This document shows, piece by piece, positions 17,701 to 24,632 of a stretch of DNA of 64,000 nucleotides. Location: assembly GCF_019802255.1 (NCBI RefSeq), contig NZ_JAHYSS010000005.1, positions 434,001-498,000 of the forward strand, given 5' to 3'. Within the stretch, counting starts at the first letter, position 1. Each line of letters begins with the position of its first letter. Source of the stretch: Pedobacter polysacchareus. GTDB lineage: Bacteria > Bacteroidota > Bacteroidia > Sphingobacteriales > Sphingobacteriaceae. Under the pieces are notes generated by a model that saw only the letters and a program-made list of their open reading frames with translations, was not told where the DNA came from and made no database searches. Made by a program: the position numbers and the translations under genes.

Positions 17701-17768
17701 TATGACAACGAAAATAGAAATAATATTTATCGTCTTATATCAGATTTATTTAATAATTTCATTTTGCT

Positions 17769-18536
17769 ATGACTTTTAAAACAAAAGAAAGCAGATTATT
17801 GCTTATTCTAGGCTCCTTTTTCGTGGCCAACGCGATCCTTTCAGAATTTATAGGTGTAAAAATATTTACAGTGGAAGGCACACTGGGCATCAGGCAGTTT
17901 GATATCAATTTGCTGGGTGTTCCTAACCTCTCTTTTAACATGTCGGCAGGGGTGCTCACATGGCCTTTGATTTTTATCATGACGGATATTATCAACGAAT
18001 ATTTTGGCGTTCGGCAGGTTCGGTTTTTATCAGTGCTGGCGGCTATTCTGATTTCTTACGCCTTTTTTGTAGTCGCTGCGGCGATGCGGCTTTCGCCTTC
18101 TGATTTCTGGATAAATCAAACCATTGATGGCCATCCGCTCAATATGAACCATGCTTTTGCTGGGATATTCGGACAAGGGATGTGGATCATTGTGGGTTCT
18201 GTGATTGCCTTTTTAGTAGGGCAGATTGCGGATGTGTTTATCTTTCATAAGATTAAAAAGGTAACCGGAGAACGTGCTTTATGGCTGCGCGCCACTGGTT
18301 CTACGGTGATTTCTCAATTTATAGACAGTTTTGTCGTGATCTTTATTGCTTTTTACCTGAATCCTCAATACCACTGGAGCTGGCAAATGGTAGCCGCAAT
18401 CGGTCTGGTAAATTATACTTATAAATTTGTAGTCGCAATTTTAATGACGCCGTTGCTGTATGTGGTGCATTATGTGATTGACCGTTACCTAGGTAAGGAT
18501 CTTTCACAGCGTATGATTAAAATGGCAGCAAGATAG
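17769..18536 (+). CDS. yhhQ: Queuosine precursor transporter (YhhQ/VUT family)
   Basis: A 255-residue inner-membrane protein with about six hydrophobic segments. It has the family signature TWPLIFIMTDIINEYFG and a C-terminal helix ending LLYVVHYVIDRYLG. Members import preQ0/preQ1-type queuosine precursors. The organism also encodes QueE for de novo synthesis 7 kb away, so uptake would be a salvage route. Divergent from the aminotransferase gene and convergent with the toxin gene. Confidence 0.88.
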   Translation: MTFKTKESRLLLILGSFFVANAILSEFIGVKIFTVEGTLGIRQFDINLLGVPNLSFNMSAGVLTWPLIFIMTDIINEYFGVRQVRFLSVLAAILISYAFFVVAAAMRLSPSDFWINQTIDGHPLNMNHAFAGIFGQGMWIIVGSVIAFLVGQIADVFIFHKIKKVTGERALWLRATGSTVISQFIDSFVVIFIAFYLNPQYHWSWQMVAAIGLVNYTYKFVVAILMTPLLYVVHYVIDRYLGKDLSQRMIKMAAR

Positions 18537-18556
18537 TATCAGCCGGGATTTACCGA

Positions 18557-19006
18557 TTACAGCTTAATTCTTTTGTCGAATACAAATGGCTCAGACTTCA
18601 GTAATTTGATGAACTTGAAATCCGCATGGTTAGGGTTGAGGAGAAAATTTGATTCCGCTGATATAATGGAAGAGGGGACTTTCAACAGGGCTGTTTTCTC
18701 ATTCCTGACCCAATTCTCCCCTAATTCCTGTGTATGAGACATGTTTTCAAAAGAAAACCAGTTTTCCGGTAATGATTTCAAGGGAATGCTGGCAATGGGG
18801 AGGTCATCCGGAATTTCAATCGTCATGACCTGAAAAGCGCTGTTCAGCCCAAATTGACTCCGATGCACTACATTTTCCAGACAGGCCAGGGAGCGAGATT
18901 CCGCCGTATAAATCATGGAAACATCATTCGGATTCCATCTTGCTGCACGGCCTGAAGCGACTAGCGAGCCAGCGTAATTGCTCAAACAAATGCGAAATAC
19001 CTGCAT
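18557..19006 (-). CDS. RES-domain toxin (NAD+-degrading type)
   Basis: A 149-residue RES-family protein. The domain is named for conserved Arg, Glu and Ser: here R5 (VFRI), the RAARWNP motif around R20-R23, and YTAESRSLACLE with E36 and S37. Characterised RES toxins deplete cellular NAD+ and cause growth arrest. It starts three bases after the stop of an Xre/MbcA-type antitoxin gene, the standard order for RES-Xre systems. Length and motifs look intact, so the toxin is probably active if released. Confidence 0.9.
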   Translation of the reverse strand: MQVFRICLSNYAGSLVASGRAARWNPNDVSMIYTAESRSLACLENVVHRSQFGLNSAFQVMTIEIPDDLPIASIPLKSLPENWFSFENMSHTQELGENWVRNEKTALLKVPSSIISAESNFLLNPNHADFKFIKLLKSEPFVFDKRIKL

Positions 19007-19009
19007 AAA

Positions 19010-19480
19010 TTAAGCGAGATCTCCGTGAGCAATTCTAATGAGCTCTTCTTCAATGAGGCTGATGCCCGTGAAAGTATCCATTAAATCAAAGGGAATTTGG
19101 TGGCCAAGCCCATAAGAAGGGGTGTTGAGCCATTGGTGAAAAGCCTTTGCTGAGCCGAAGATTTCTATTCCTTTTTCAAAAAGAGAGAAAGACTTCAAAA
19201 GTTTCTCGCTGAGGGAAGGATCTAATTTGGAAGCATTAGAAGCATAGTTCTGGATGGTTTTAACATTAGTTTTAAAGGTATCCTGGAATTCTTCCCTGGT
19301 AAAACCCGAAAGACTTAAAAAATCGAGTGCAGCTTTGGCTGATAAGCCTGATTTTGAGCTCATGAGCAAGCTGATAGAATCGTTGTAAAGCGGCTGATAA
19401 GGGGCGATTAACGCAGCCTCTGCAACGACTGATAGTGGTGTTTTGTCTTTGTAGGGTTTTGAAGTGTTTGCCATAACCAT
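19010..19480 (-). CDS. Xre/MbcA/ParS-type antitoxin of a RES-Xre module
   Basis: A 156-residue antitoxin. The middle part (about 50-100; FTREEFQDTFKTNVKTIQNY) fits a helix-turn-helix region, and the C-terminal part (FEKGIEIFGSAKAFHQWLNTPSYGLG) is the DUF2384 toxin-binding domain. This pairs with RES toxins. The gene can start at ATG 19480 or at the second ATG 19474. Upstream lie two identical 12-bp palindrome-like boxes spaced 21 bp, a likely operator for autoregulation. Antitoxin first, toxin second, with a 3-base gap, suggests translational coupling. Confidence 0.88.
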   Translation of the reverse strand: MVMANTSKPYKDKTPLSVVAEAALIAPYQPLYNDSISLLMSSKSGLSAKAALDFLSLSGFTREEFQDTFKTNVKTIQNYASNASKLDPSLSEKLLKSFSLFEKGIEIFGSAKAFHQWLNTPSYGLGHQIPFDLMDTFTGISLIEEELIRIAHGDLA

Positions 19481-19504
19481 AAATTTTACTCAATTCGAAT
19501 ATAC

Positions 19505-19537
19505 GGAATTTTTTCCGGTATATCTGGAATTTTTTCC
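19505..19537. promoter_or_regulatory. Candidate operator of the RES-Xre module (two 12-bp boxes)
   Basis: GGAATTTTTTCC occurs at 19505-19516 and again at 19526-19537. Each copy has inverted GGAA/TTCC arms, and the starts are exactly 21 bp apart, two helical turns, so both face the same side of the DNA. The pair is 25 bases upstream of the antitoxin ATG. Confidence 0.55.
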
Positions 19538-19541
19538 ATAA

Positions 19542-19599
19542 AAAAACCGCAATCCTTGTTTTGCTGACCTTTCAGGTAAAAAATAGGAATGCGGTTTTT
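19542..19599. terminator. Long hairpin terminating the GreA/Rnk-like gene
   Basis: Arms 19542-19556 and 19585-19599 pair over 15 bp with one mismatch. The A-run and T-run flanks allow termination on both strands. It separates the GreA-like gene from the toxin-antitoxin promoter. Confidence 0.65.
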
Positions 19600-19614
19600 G
19601 ATAAGCCGGGGAGT

Positions 19615-19995
19615 TTAGCTCATTCTTTTAACTTCCAGGATTTTAAACTCCTGAATGCCGTCAGGCATTTCCCAGTTGATAATGTCGCCTGTTCTATAGC
19701 CAAATAAGGCAATGCTGATCGGAGCAAAAACAGATACTTTCTGCACTTTGATGTTCGCTTCTTCCGGCATTACGATCTTAAAGGTAAATTCTTTACCGGT
19801 TTTTGTGTTGGCAATTCTAGCTTCAGATTTCAGACATACCACGTCTTCAGGAAGATCCTGATCTGCGTAGATTGTTGCTTCTTTGATCTCTTTTCTTAGT
19901 TTTTCTTTATTATAAGGACTCATGTTTGATTTGTCCAGGTGATCTTTTAATAATTTTAAATCGCTTTTTGAAAGTGATAATGTTTTTGTTTCCAT
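19615..19995 (-). CDS. GreA/GreB-family transcription factor, short Rnk-like form
   Basis: A 126-residue protein with the GreA/GreB C-terminal FKBP-like domain at about residues 45-126 (VSVFAPISIALFGYRTGDIINWEMPDG). The N-terminal part is only a short helix, not the long coiled coil of GreA that reaches into the RNA polymerase secondary channel. This resembles Rnk, which binds polymerase but has a stunted coiled coil and no cleavage activity. I infer modulation of polymerase or competition with GreA. It is a single-gene unit with its own terminator. Confidence 0.8.
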   Translation of the reverse strand: METKTLSLSKSDLKLLKDHLDKSNMSPYNKEKLRKEIKEATIYADQDLPEDVVCLKSEARIANTKTGKEFTFKIVMPEEANIKVQKVSVFAPISIALFGYRTGDIINWEMPDGIQEFKILEVKRMS

Positions 19996-20185
19996 GTTTA
20001 AATGTCTTAATGTAATGATTGATAGTTAATTCCTTAGTAAGATACAGGGAGGCAAACTGATATTTACGAATATATCACACCTTAAGCGGTGTAATTGCTT
20101 AATATAAAAAAGAAAATAAACAACTGCTTGCTATTTCCTTAAATTATAAAATAACGAAAATCATCAGAAGAAAAATGCCCCTGAA

Positions 20186-20214
20186 CCGAAGAGTAGAATG
20201 AAATGATTCGGGGC
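20186..20214 (-). terminator. Weak hairpin after the 49-codon frame
   Basis: The arms gcccc-t-gaa and ttcggggc pair with one bulged base. On the minus strand ATTTTT follows. It begins directly after the stop codon of the small reading frame at 20215. Confidence 0.4.
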
Positions 20215-20364
20215 TTAGTTAATAAAGTCTTTACTGCTGATTTGATAAGTAAAGCCGAAGGGATAGTTTTCCCTGAAGAACCTTTTGAACAGCGCATAGG
20301 CTTGCAGCTGACTCTTGTTATAAGTCATTAAGGTTGCCTGATGTATGCCTATTCTTTGTTTCAT
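20215..20364 (-). CDS. Hypothetical small protein, 49 residues
   Basis: ATG at 20364-20362, TAA at 20217-20215. The product is basic and aromatic-rich in the middle (QLQAYALFKRFFRENYPFGF) with no signal peptide, cysteine pair or membrane segment. I do not recognise a family. A terminator-like hairpin follows the stop immediately, which argues for a real transcription unit. The upstream minus-strand sequence holds more broken protein-like frames, so this could also be the tail of a decayed gene. Confidence 0.35.
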   Translation of the reverse strand: MKQRIGIHQATLMTYNKSQLQAYALFKRFFRENYPFGFTYQISSKDFIN

Positions 20365-20785
20365 TATTGCTAATCTCGGTAGGTTTTTTATTAAATCAAA
20401 GGAAAAATGGATTTATCTTAGCATGAAGGGCTTTAATTGACATTGGTGTTATTGTTCTTGCTGATTTCCTGAATATTTATGTAGTTCTCCTCTATATTCT
20501 CCCAGATTTGCTGATGGGCCCTGCAGAACATCAAGATTATGAGGATATCGGCTGATTAGCCTGGTAAAAAAAGCCGGATATTCGGTGACAGCAGCCTCAA
20601 AATTCCGCGTTACAACACGCTTTTTGAGCTGTTAATAAGGGGCATAATCCGAATAAATCGGCCCTTATAGGCGCCAATAAGGCCGAAAAAAGCAAGATTT
20701 AACAGAAAAAACGCAATAGAATGGAAGTTATGTACGTTTATTTCCAAAATAATATATATTTGGCCACAAATTAAATAATTAAAAC

Positions 20786-20965
20786 ATGGAAAAATTTTCA
20801 AAAGTTAAAGAATTATTAGCTTCTATTGAAGCTGACGCTGAGAAGTTTTATAATGCAGGAAACAGTGCTGCTGGAACTAGAGTACGTAAAGCTATGCAGG
20901 ATTTAAAAGTTCTTGCTCAGGAAATTCGTTCTGAAGTAACAGAGAAAAAAAACAGCGATAAATAA
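20786..20965 (+). CDS. Histone H1-like small DNA-binding protein
   Basis: A 59-residue protein of the Hc1-like type found widely in Bacteroidota. It begins MEKFSKVKELLASIEADAEKFY, contains the conserved NSAAGTRVRKAMQDLK and ends in a charged Lys-rich tail. It is predicted to be two amphipathic helices with basic faces, consistent with nucleoid binding, although biochemical roles for these proteins are little known. It is preceded by an AT-rich promoter region and followed by its own terminator, so it is monocistronic. Confidence 0.85.
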   Translation: MEKFSKVKELLASIEADAEKFYNAGNSAAGTRVRKAMQDLKVLAQEIRSEVTEKKNSDK

Positions 20966-20982
20966 TATCGATTAATTCGAAA

Positions 20983-21016
20983 AGCAGCAGCACCATCAAC
21001 CGTGTTGCTGCTATTT
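20983..21016 (+). terminator. Terminator of the histone H1-like gene
   Basis: An 11-bp stem with one G-U pair (20983-20993 with 21002-21012), an 8-base loop, then ATTTT. Confidence 0.65.
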
Positions 21017-21031
21017 TACCTCCCCATCATT

Positions 21032-22024
21032 ATGCCATATACTGCCGCCCCTAACAGATATACTCAAATGCAATACCGCAGATGCGGAAACAGTGGACTG
21101 AAGCTGCCAGCCATTTCTCTTGGCTTATGGCATAACTTCGGACATGTGGACCAGCTGGAAAACTGCAGTGAGATTTTAAAACTGGCTTTCGACAACGGGA
21201 TTACCCATTTTGACCTTGCTAATAATTATGGTCCGCCTCCAGGATCTGCAGAGGAAAATTTCGGTCGCTTGCTGAAAAGAGATTTCGAAGGATATAGGGA
21301 TGAAATGATCATTTCTTCCAAGGCAGGATATACCATGTGGGATGGCCCTTATGGAGATTGGGGTTCAAAAAAATACCTGGTGTCTAGCCTGGATCAAAGT
21401 CTGAAAAGAATGGGACTAGAGTATGTAGATATCTTTTATCATCACCGTCCGGATCCGGAAACGCCACTAGAAGAAACAATGGCGGCATTAGATCTGATCG
21501 TTCGCCAGGGAAAGGCATTATATGTTGGGATTTCTAATTACCAGGCAGCAGAAGCTGCTGAGGCGATGGAAATCTTAAAGCGTTTGGGTACACCATGTCT
21601 GATCCATCAACCTAAATACTCTATGTATGAACGTTGGGTAGAAGGTGGTTTGCTGGATTTACTAGGCAATGAAGGTGTAGGCTGCATTCCTTTTTCACCG
21701 CTTGCTCAGGGCATGCTGACCAATAAATACCTGAAAGGGATTCCTGAAGACTCTCGTGCAGCAAAGTCGCATGGCGCATTACAGCAAGATCAGTTGACAC
21801 CTGAAAGAGTGAAACAGTTGAATGAACTGAATGTACTTGCAGAAAGCCGCGGACAAAAGCTCGCACAAATGGCTTTGTCATGGATTTTAAAGGATGAACG
21901 CATTACTTCCGTATTGGTGGGTGCCAGTAAACCTGAACAGCTTGCGGATTCTTTAAAATGTTTGAATAACCTTGATTTCAGCGCAGAAGAACTGCAGGAA
22001 ATTGAGCAAATTTTAGCCTCCTAG
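21032..22024 (+). CDS. Aldo/keto reductase (YghZ-like)
   Basis: A 330-residue NADPH-dependent TIM-barrel oxidoreductase. It shows RRCGNSGLKLPAISLGLWHNFG, FDLANNYGPPPGSAEENFG with the catalytic Asp and Tyr, the catalytic Lys in ISSKAGYTMWDGPYGD, and the cofactor segment near VLVGASKPEQL. The GPPPGSAEE and MWDGPYGD motifs match the YghZ/L-glyceraldehyde-3-phosphate reductase branch, which detoxifies methylglyoxal and aldehydes. I place the start at ATG 21032; the longer version from 21002 would begin inside the upstream terminator arm. Confidence 0.9.
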   Translation: MPYTAAPNRYTQMQYRRCGNSGLKLPAISLGLWHNFGHVDQLENCSEILKLAFDNGITHFDLANNYGPPPGSAEENFGRLLKRDFEGYRDEMIISSKAGYTMWDGPYGDWGSKKYLVSSLDQSLKRMGLEYVDIFYHHRPDPETPLEETMAALDLIVRQGKALYVGISNYQAAEAAEAMEILKRLGTPCLIHQPKYSMYERWVEGGLLDLLGNEGVGCIPFSPLAQGMLTNKYLKGIPEDSRAAKSHGALQQDQLTPERVKQLNELNVLAESRGQKLAQMALSWILKDERITSVLVGASKPEQLADSLKCLNNLDFSAEELQEIEQILAS

Positions 22025-22054
22025 CCTAGAAAGCTTCCGTAAATCATAAAAGAA

Positions 22055-22097
22055 GCTGTCTTAAATAATAATTCAAGACAGCCGCTCTATTTTTTAT
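22055..22097 (+). terminator. Terminator of the aldo/keto reductase gene
   Basis: A perfect 8-bp repeat gctgtctt / aagacagc (22055-22062 with 22075-22082), with a T run at 22090-22095. It reaches the end of the convergent histidine decarboxylase gene. Confidence 0.65.
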
Positions 22098-23236
22098 ACG
22101 GTTAAAGTTGTAGTCAATTCTATTTCCGCTTTTAAATCCTGTACAAAATGGTCGATCTGTGCCTTGGTTACCCCAGGCATACAGATGACATGACTATTGC
22201 CATCTTCGGTCGCAATCTGCCATTTCTGTCTCAATGCAATAGATGGCGCAGGGAACACTACCGTTAATGCAAAAGGATTGGTCCACGCTGGTACGCCGAT
22301 ATCATTTAGGCTTTTTACCGTATAGGCTGCGGTTTCCAGACATGCCAACGCACGTTGTTTCAATCCCTCTTTTCCTAGTTTTTTAAGCGCATACCAAATG
22401 AAAATAGGGCTGTGACCATTTCTGCTGCCTGTAATCGTCGTGTCTACGGTACCGATATATGGAATCGCTTTTCCAATCCTGTCTTTATAATTCTTTTTGA
22501 CCAATACCAGTCCGCAAGGGATAGGAGAACCGATAAATTTATGTCCGCTGATGGCCATACTGTCTGTTCCATGGTTAAAATCAAAACCTGGTTTTAAATC
22601 CAGTAAAGCACTGTAGGTGCCAGCCAAAGCAGCATCACAGTGGATGTAATGATTTTTAATCGCCTGCCTGCGGAGGATTTGCTGAATTTGATGCAAGTCA
22701 TCTTTTGCTTCCATCATCGTAGTGCCAATATTGGCCAGAATGATGACCGGCTGATCTCTGTGCATTTGTACCATCGCATTTAAATCCTCGTAATCCATCT
22801 CCCCGTTTTTCTGAGTTCTGATCACGATGCTGCGCAGATTGAGGAGCTGTATGTTCTTTTGAACACTGTAATGTGTGGCTTCTGAATAATAAACGATGCC
22901 ATTAGGGTAGAGCTCCCTGGCCACGTAAAGGCCGTACAAATTTCCTTCTGAACCACCATTGGTAACATAACCCCACCAGTTATTTGCTGGTGCGTTGAAC
23001 AATTCGGCGAAAAATTCCAATACTTCTAGTTCCAGAGAACGGGAATTCAAATCGTAGGTAGATTCTACCCATGGATCACCCACATTATTTAATGGCAGTT
23101 TTAAAAGTGGATACAACTCTGAATAGTCAAAATCCTGTGCAATTGGGTAACCGATAAACTGCTTGGCGCGTGCTTCAGCGAGTTTCATATAAGCGCTTAA
23201 ACGCTCGTTATCTTTAGTATTTAATGGAGTTTTCAT
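22094..23236 (-). CDS. hdc: PLP-dependent histidine decarboxylase
   Basis: A 380-residue group II amino-acid decarboxylase. It has the substrate and cofactor motifs YVTNGGSEGNLYG, HCDAALAGT and the PLP lysine in ISGHKFIGSPIPCG. The SPIPCG loop and the later SRNGHSPIFIWYAL match bacterial histidine decarboxylases, so the likely reaction is histidine to histamine plus CO2. I place the start at ATG 23236-23234: a longer version would need a TTG at 23281 and would contain a good -7 box (23269-23276). It is divergent from an Lrp-type regulator with a perfect inverted repeat between them. No histidine/histamine antiporter is adjacent, so an acid-resistance role is not evident. Serine or another amino acid as substrate is a lesser possibility. 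Confidence 0.85.
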   Translation of the reverse strand: MKTPLNTKDNERLSAYMKLAEARAKQFIGYPIAQDFDYSELYPLLKLPLNNVGDPWVESTYDLNSRSLELEVLEFFAELFNAPANNWWGYVTNGGSEGNLYGLYVARELYPNGIVYYSEATHYSVQKNIQLLNLRSIVIRTQKNGEMDYEDLNAMVQMHRDQPVIILANIGTTMMEAKDDLHQIQQILRRQAIKNHYIHCDAALAGTYSALLDLKPGFDFNHGTDSMAISGHKFIGSPIPCGLVLVKKNYKDRIGKAIPYIGTVDTTITGSRNGHSPIFIWYALKKLGKEGLKQRALACLETAAYTVKSLNDIGVPAWTNPFALTVVFPAPSIALRQKWQIATEDGNSHVICMPGVTKAQIDHFVQDLKAEIELTTTLTV

Positions 23237-23268
23237 TGGGCAGTGCTGATATTTGGTATTTAATCCTT

Positions 23269-23276
23269 CAAAATTA
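23269..23276 (-). promoter_or_regulatory. Candidate -7 box of hdc
   Basis: It reads TAATTTTG on the minus strand (TAnnTTTG), 32 bases before the ATG at 23236. It supports that start rather than the upstream TTG. Confidence 0.4.
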
Positions 23277-23324
23277 GACAAGTACCATATTATTTCCTTT
23301 GCTTATCTGATATTCAATAAAAAA

Positions 23325-23350
23325 TACTGTTGTTGATGTATATAACAGTA
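23325..23350. promoter_or_regulatory. Candidate operator: perfect inverted repeat between hdc and the Lrp gene
   Basis: TACTGTT at 23325-23331 and AACAGTA at 23344-23350 form a perfect 7-bp inverted repeat with a 12-base AT-rich spacer, the kind of site an Lrp-family dimer would bind. It is placed to control both divergent genes. Confidence 0.5.
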
Positions 23351-23398
23351 AAAACTACCATATTTGTGGCTTGCTGGATCCTATTTCAGCAAAATGCT

Positions 23399-23869
23399 AT
23401 GATGGAGAAATTAGATAAGCTCGACACCAGGATATTAAACATCCTGCAAAAGGATGCTTCTTTAAGTACAAAAGACATTGCAGGGGAAATTGGCCTAAGT
23501 GTTTCCCCAACTCATGAGCGCATCAAGCGCCTGAAATTAGAAGGATATATAGAGAAATATGTAGCACTGGTAAACCGGGAAAAGCTGGGAAAACACTTAC
23601 TGGTGCTCTGTACCGTAACTTTAAAAGAACAATCCATTGCTACCTTAAAGAACTTCGAAGAATCAGTAGTGCAATTTAAGGAAGTGCTGGAAGTACTGTG
23701 TATTGCCGGCGGACAAGATTATCTACTCAAAATCGTAGTAGAAGATGTAGACGATTACCATACTTTTGTGGTTACTCATTTATCTTCACTTTCCAATATT
23801 TCTACCTTAAGCAGTAGTTTTGTGTTAAAAGAGATCAAAAGAGAAACAGCATTCCACCTTAATTTCTAA
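23399..23869 (+). CDS. Lrp/AsnC-family transcriptional regulator
   Basis: A 156-residue regulator. It has an N-terminal winged helix (about 5-55; LDTRILNILQKDASLSTKDIA, then VSPTHERIKRLKLEGYI) and a C-terminal RAM ligand-binding domain with the EVLEVLCIAGGQDYLLKIVV strand-helix pattern. Start at ATG 23399 or 23402; an upstream extension of 23 residues from 23330 would run through the operator and is unlikely. Divergent from hdc, so I infer control of histidine decarboxylation, perhaps with an amino acid as effector. yceH follows 8 bases downstream. Confidence 0.88.
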   Translation: MMEKLDKLDTRILNILQKDASLSTKDIAGEIGLSVSPTHERIKRLKLEGYIEKYVALVNREKLGKHLLVLCTVTLKEQSIATLKNFEESVVQFKEVLEVLCIAGGQDYLLKIVVEDVDDYHTFVVTHLSSLSNISTLSSSFVLKEIKRETAFHLNF

Positions 23870-23877
23870 CTTTAGGC

Positions 23878-24531
23878 ATGGAATCAACACAAACTTTGCC
23901 CGAATTAAACGCAGAAGAACTTCGTGTGCTAGGCGTTTTAATGGAGAAATCTAAAACTACCCCTGAATATTATCCAATGACGATCAACAGTCTGACGGCT
24001 GCCTGTAATCAAAAGACCTCAAGAAAACCTGTGGTTCAGTATGACGAACAGATTGTAGTACTGGCATTGGACACCCTCAAAAGAAAAGGATTGATTTCTA
24101 CGGCCACCGGAGGATCAAGCCGCAGCATTAAATACAAGCATAATTTCGCGATTGTATTCCCGGTAACGCCTCAGGAAGTCGCTATTCTTTGTCTTTTAAT
24201 GTTGAGAGGCCCTCAAACTCCAGGAGAGCTAAATACCAATTCCGGCAGATTGTATGAATTCGATTCTTTGGAAGAAGTCCAATCCGTATTGGAACGCTTA
24301 ACAGGTGCCGAGCCTCCTTACGTCATCCAATTGCCGAGAAAAGCTGGACAAAAAGAAATGCGTTACGCACATTTACTTTCTGGTACACCAGATCTAAATG
24401 CAGAAGACTTAACAGAAGAAGCTCCTCAAAAGACGAACACAGATCTGGAAAACCGGGTGCTGAAACTCGAAACAGAATTGGACGAACTAAAGACCGCTTT
24501 TGCTCAGCTGATGAAAGAACTGATGGGCTAA
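23878..24531 (+). CDS. yceH: YceH/UPF0502 (DUF480) protein
   Basis: A 217-residue protein of tandem winged-helix fold. Signature segments are ELRVLGVLMEKSKTTPEYYPMTINSL and ACNQKTSRKPV in the first wing, and LLMLRGPQTPGELNTNSGRLYEF in the second. A C-terminal coiled-coil-like tail (about 185-217) follows. It binds DNA by fold, but its biological function is not established. It follows the Lrp gene by 8 bases and may share its mRNA. Confidence 0.9.
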   Translation: MESTQTLPELNAEELRVLGVLMEKSKTTPEYYPMTINSLTAACNQKTSRKPVVQYDEQIVVLALDTLKRKGLISTATGGSSRSIKYKHNFAIVFPVTPQEVAILCLLMLRGPQTPGELNTNSGRLYEFDSLEEVQSVLERLTGAEPPYVIQLPRKAGQKEMRYAHLLSGTPDLNAEDLTEEAPQKTNTDLENRVLKLETELDELKTAFAQLMKELMG

Positions 24532-24632
24532 AAACCTATTCTACTAAAACTATCAATAAAACTTGGTGTTATTCTTTTGTAACATCCATTTCCTATTGAT
24601 CTGCGATGTTATGGTCCTAAAAATATCATACT

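Larger units (their letters stand above)
19996..20785. other. Gene-poor gap of 790 bases with small minus-strand reading frames
   Basis: There is no obvious conserved gene. It contains a 49-codon minus-strand frame (20215-20364) followed by a hairpin, and a stretch at 20433-20640 where two minus-strand frames carry protein-like sequence (a segment EYPAFFTRLISRYP in one, AHQQIWENIEENY in the next). That pattern would fit a frameshifted gene remnant. The last 100 bases are AT-rich and should hold the promoter of the histone H1-like gene. Confidence 0.5.

Noticed and set aside
20610..20801. A 63-codon minus-strand frame starting inside the histone H1-like gene
   Set aside because: It overlaps the start and promoter of a recognised gene and has an AT-driven hydrophobic composition.
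23237..23281. Extended start of histidine decarboxylase at TTG 23281
   Set aside because: The extension covers a good -7 box, and homologous enzymes start near the ATG at 23236.
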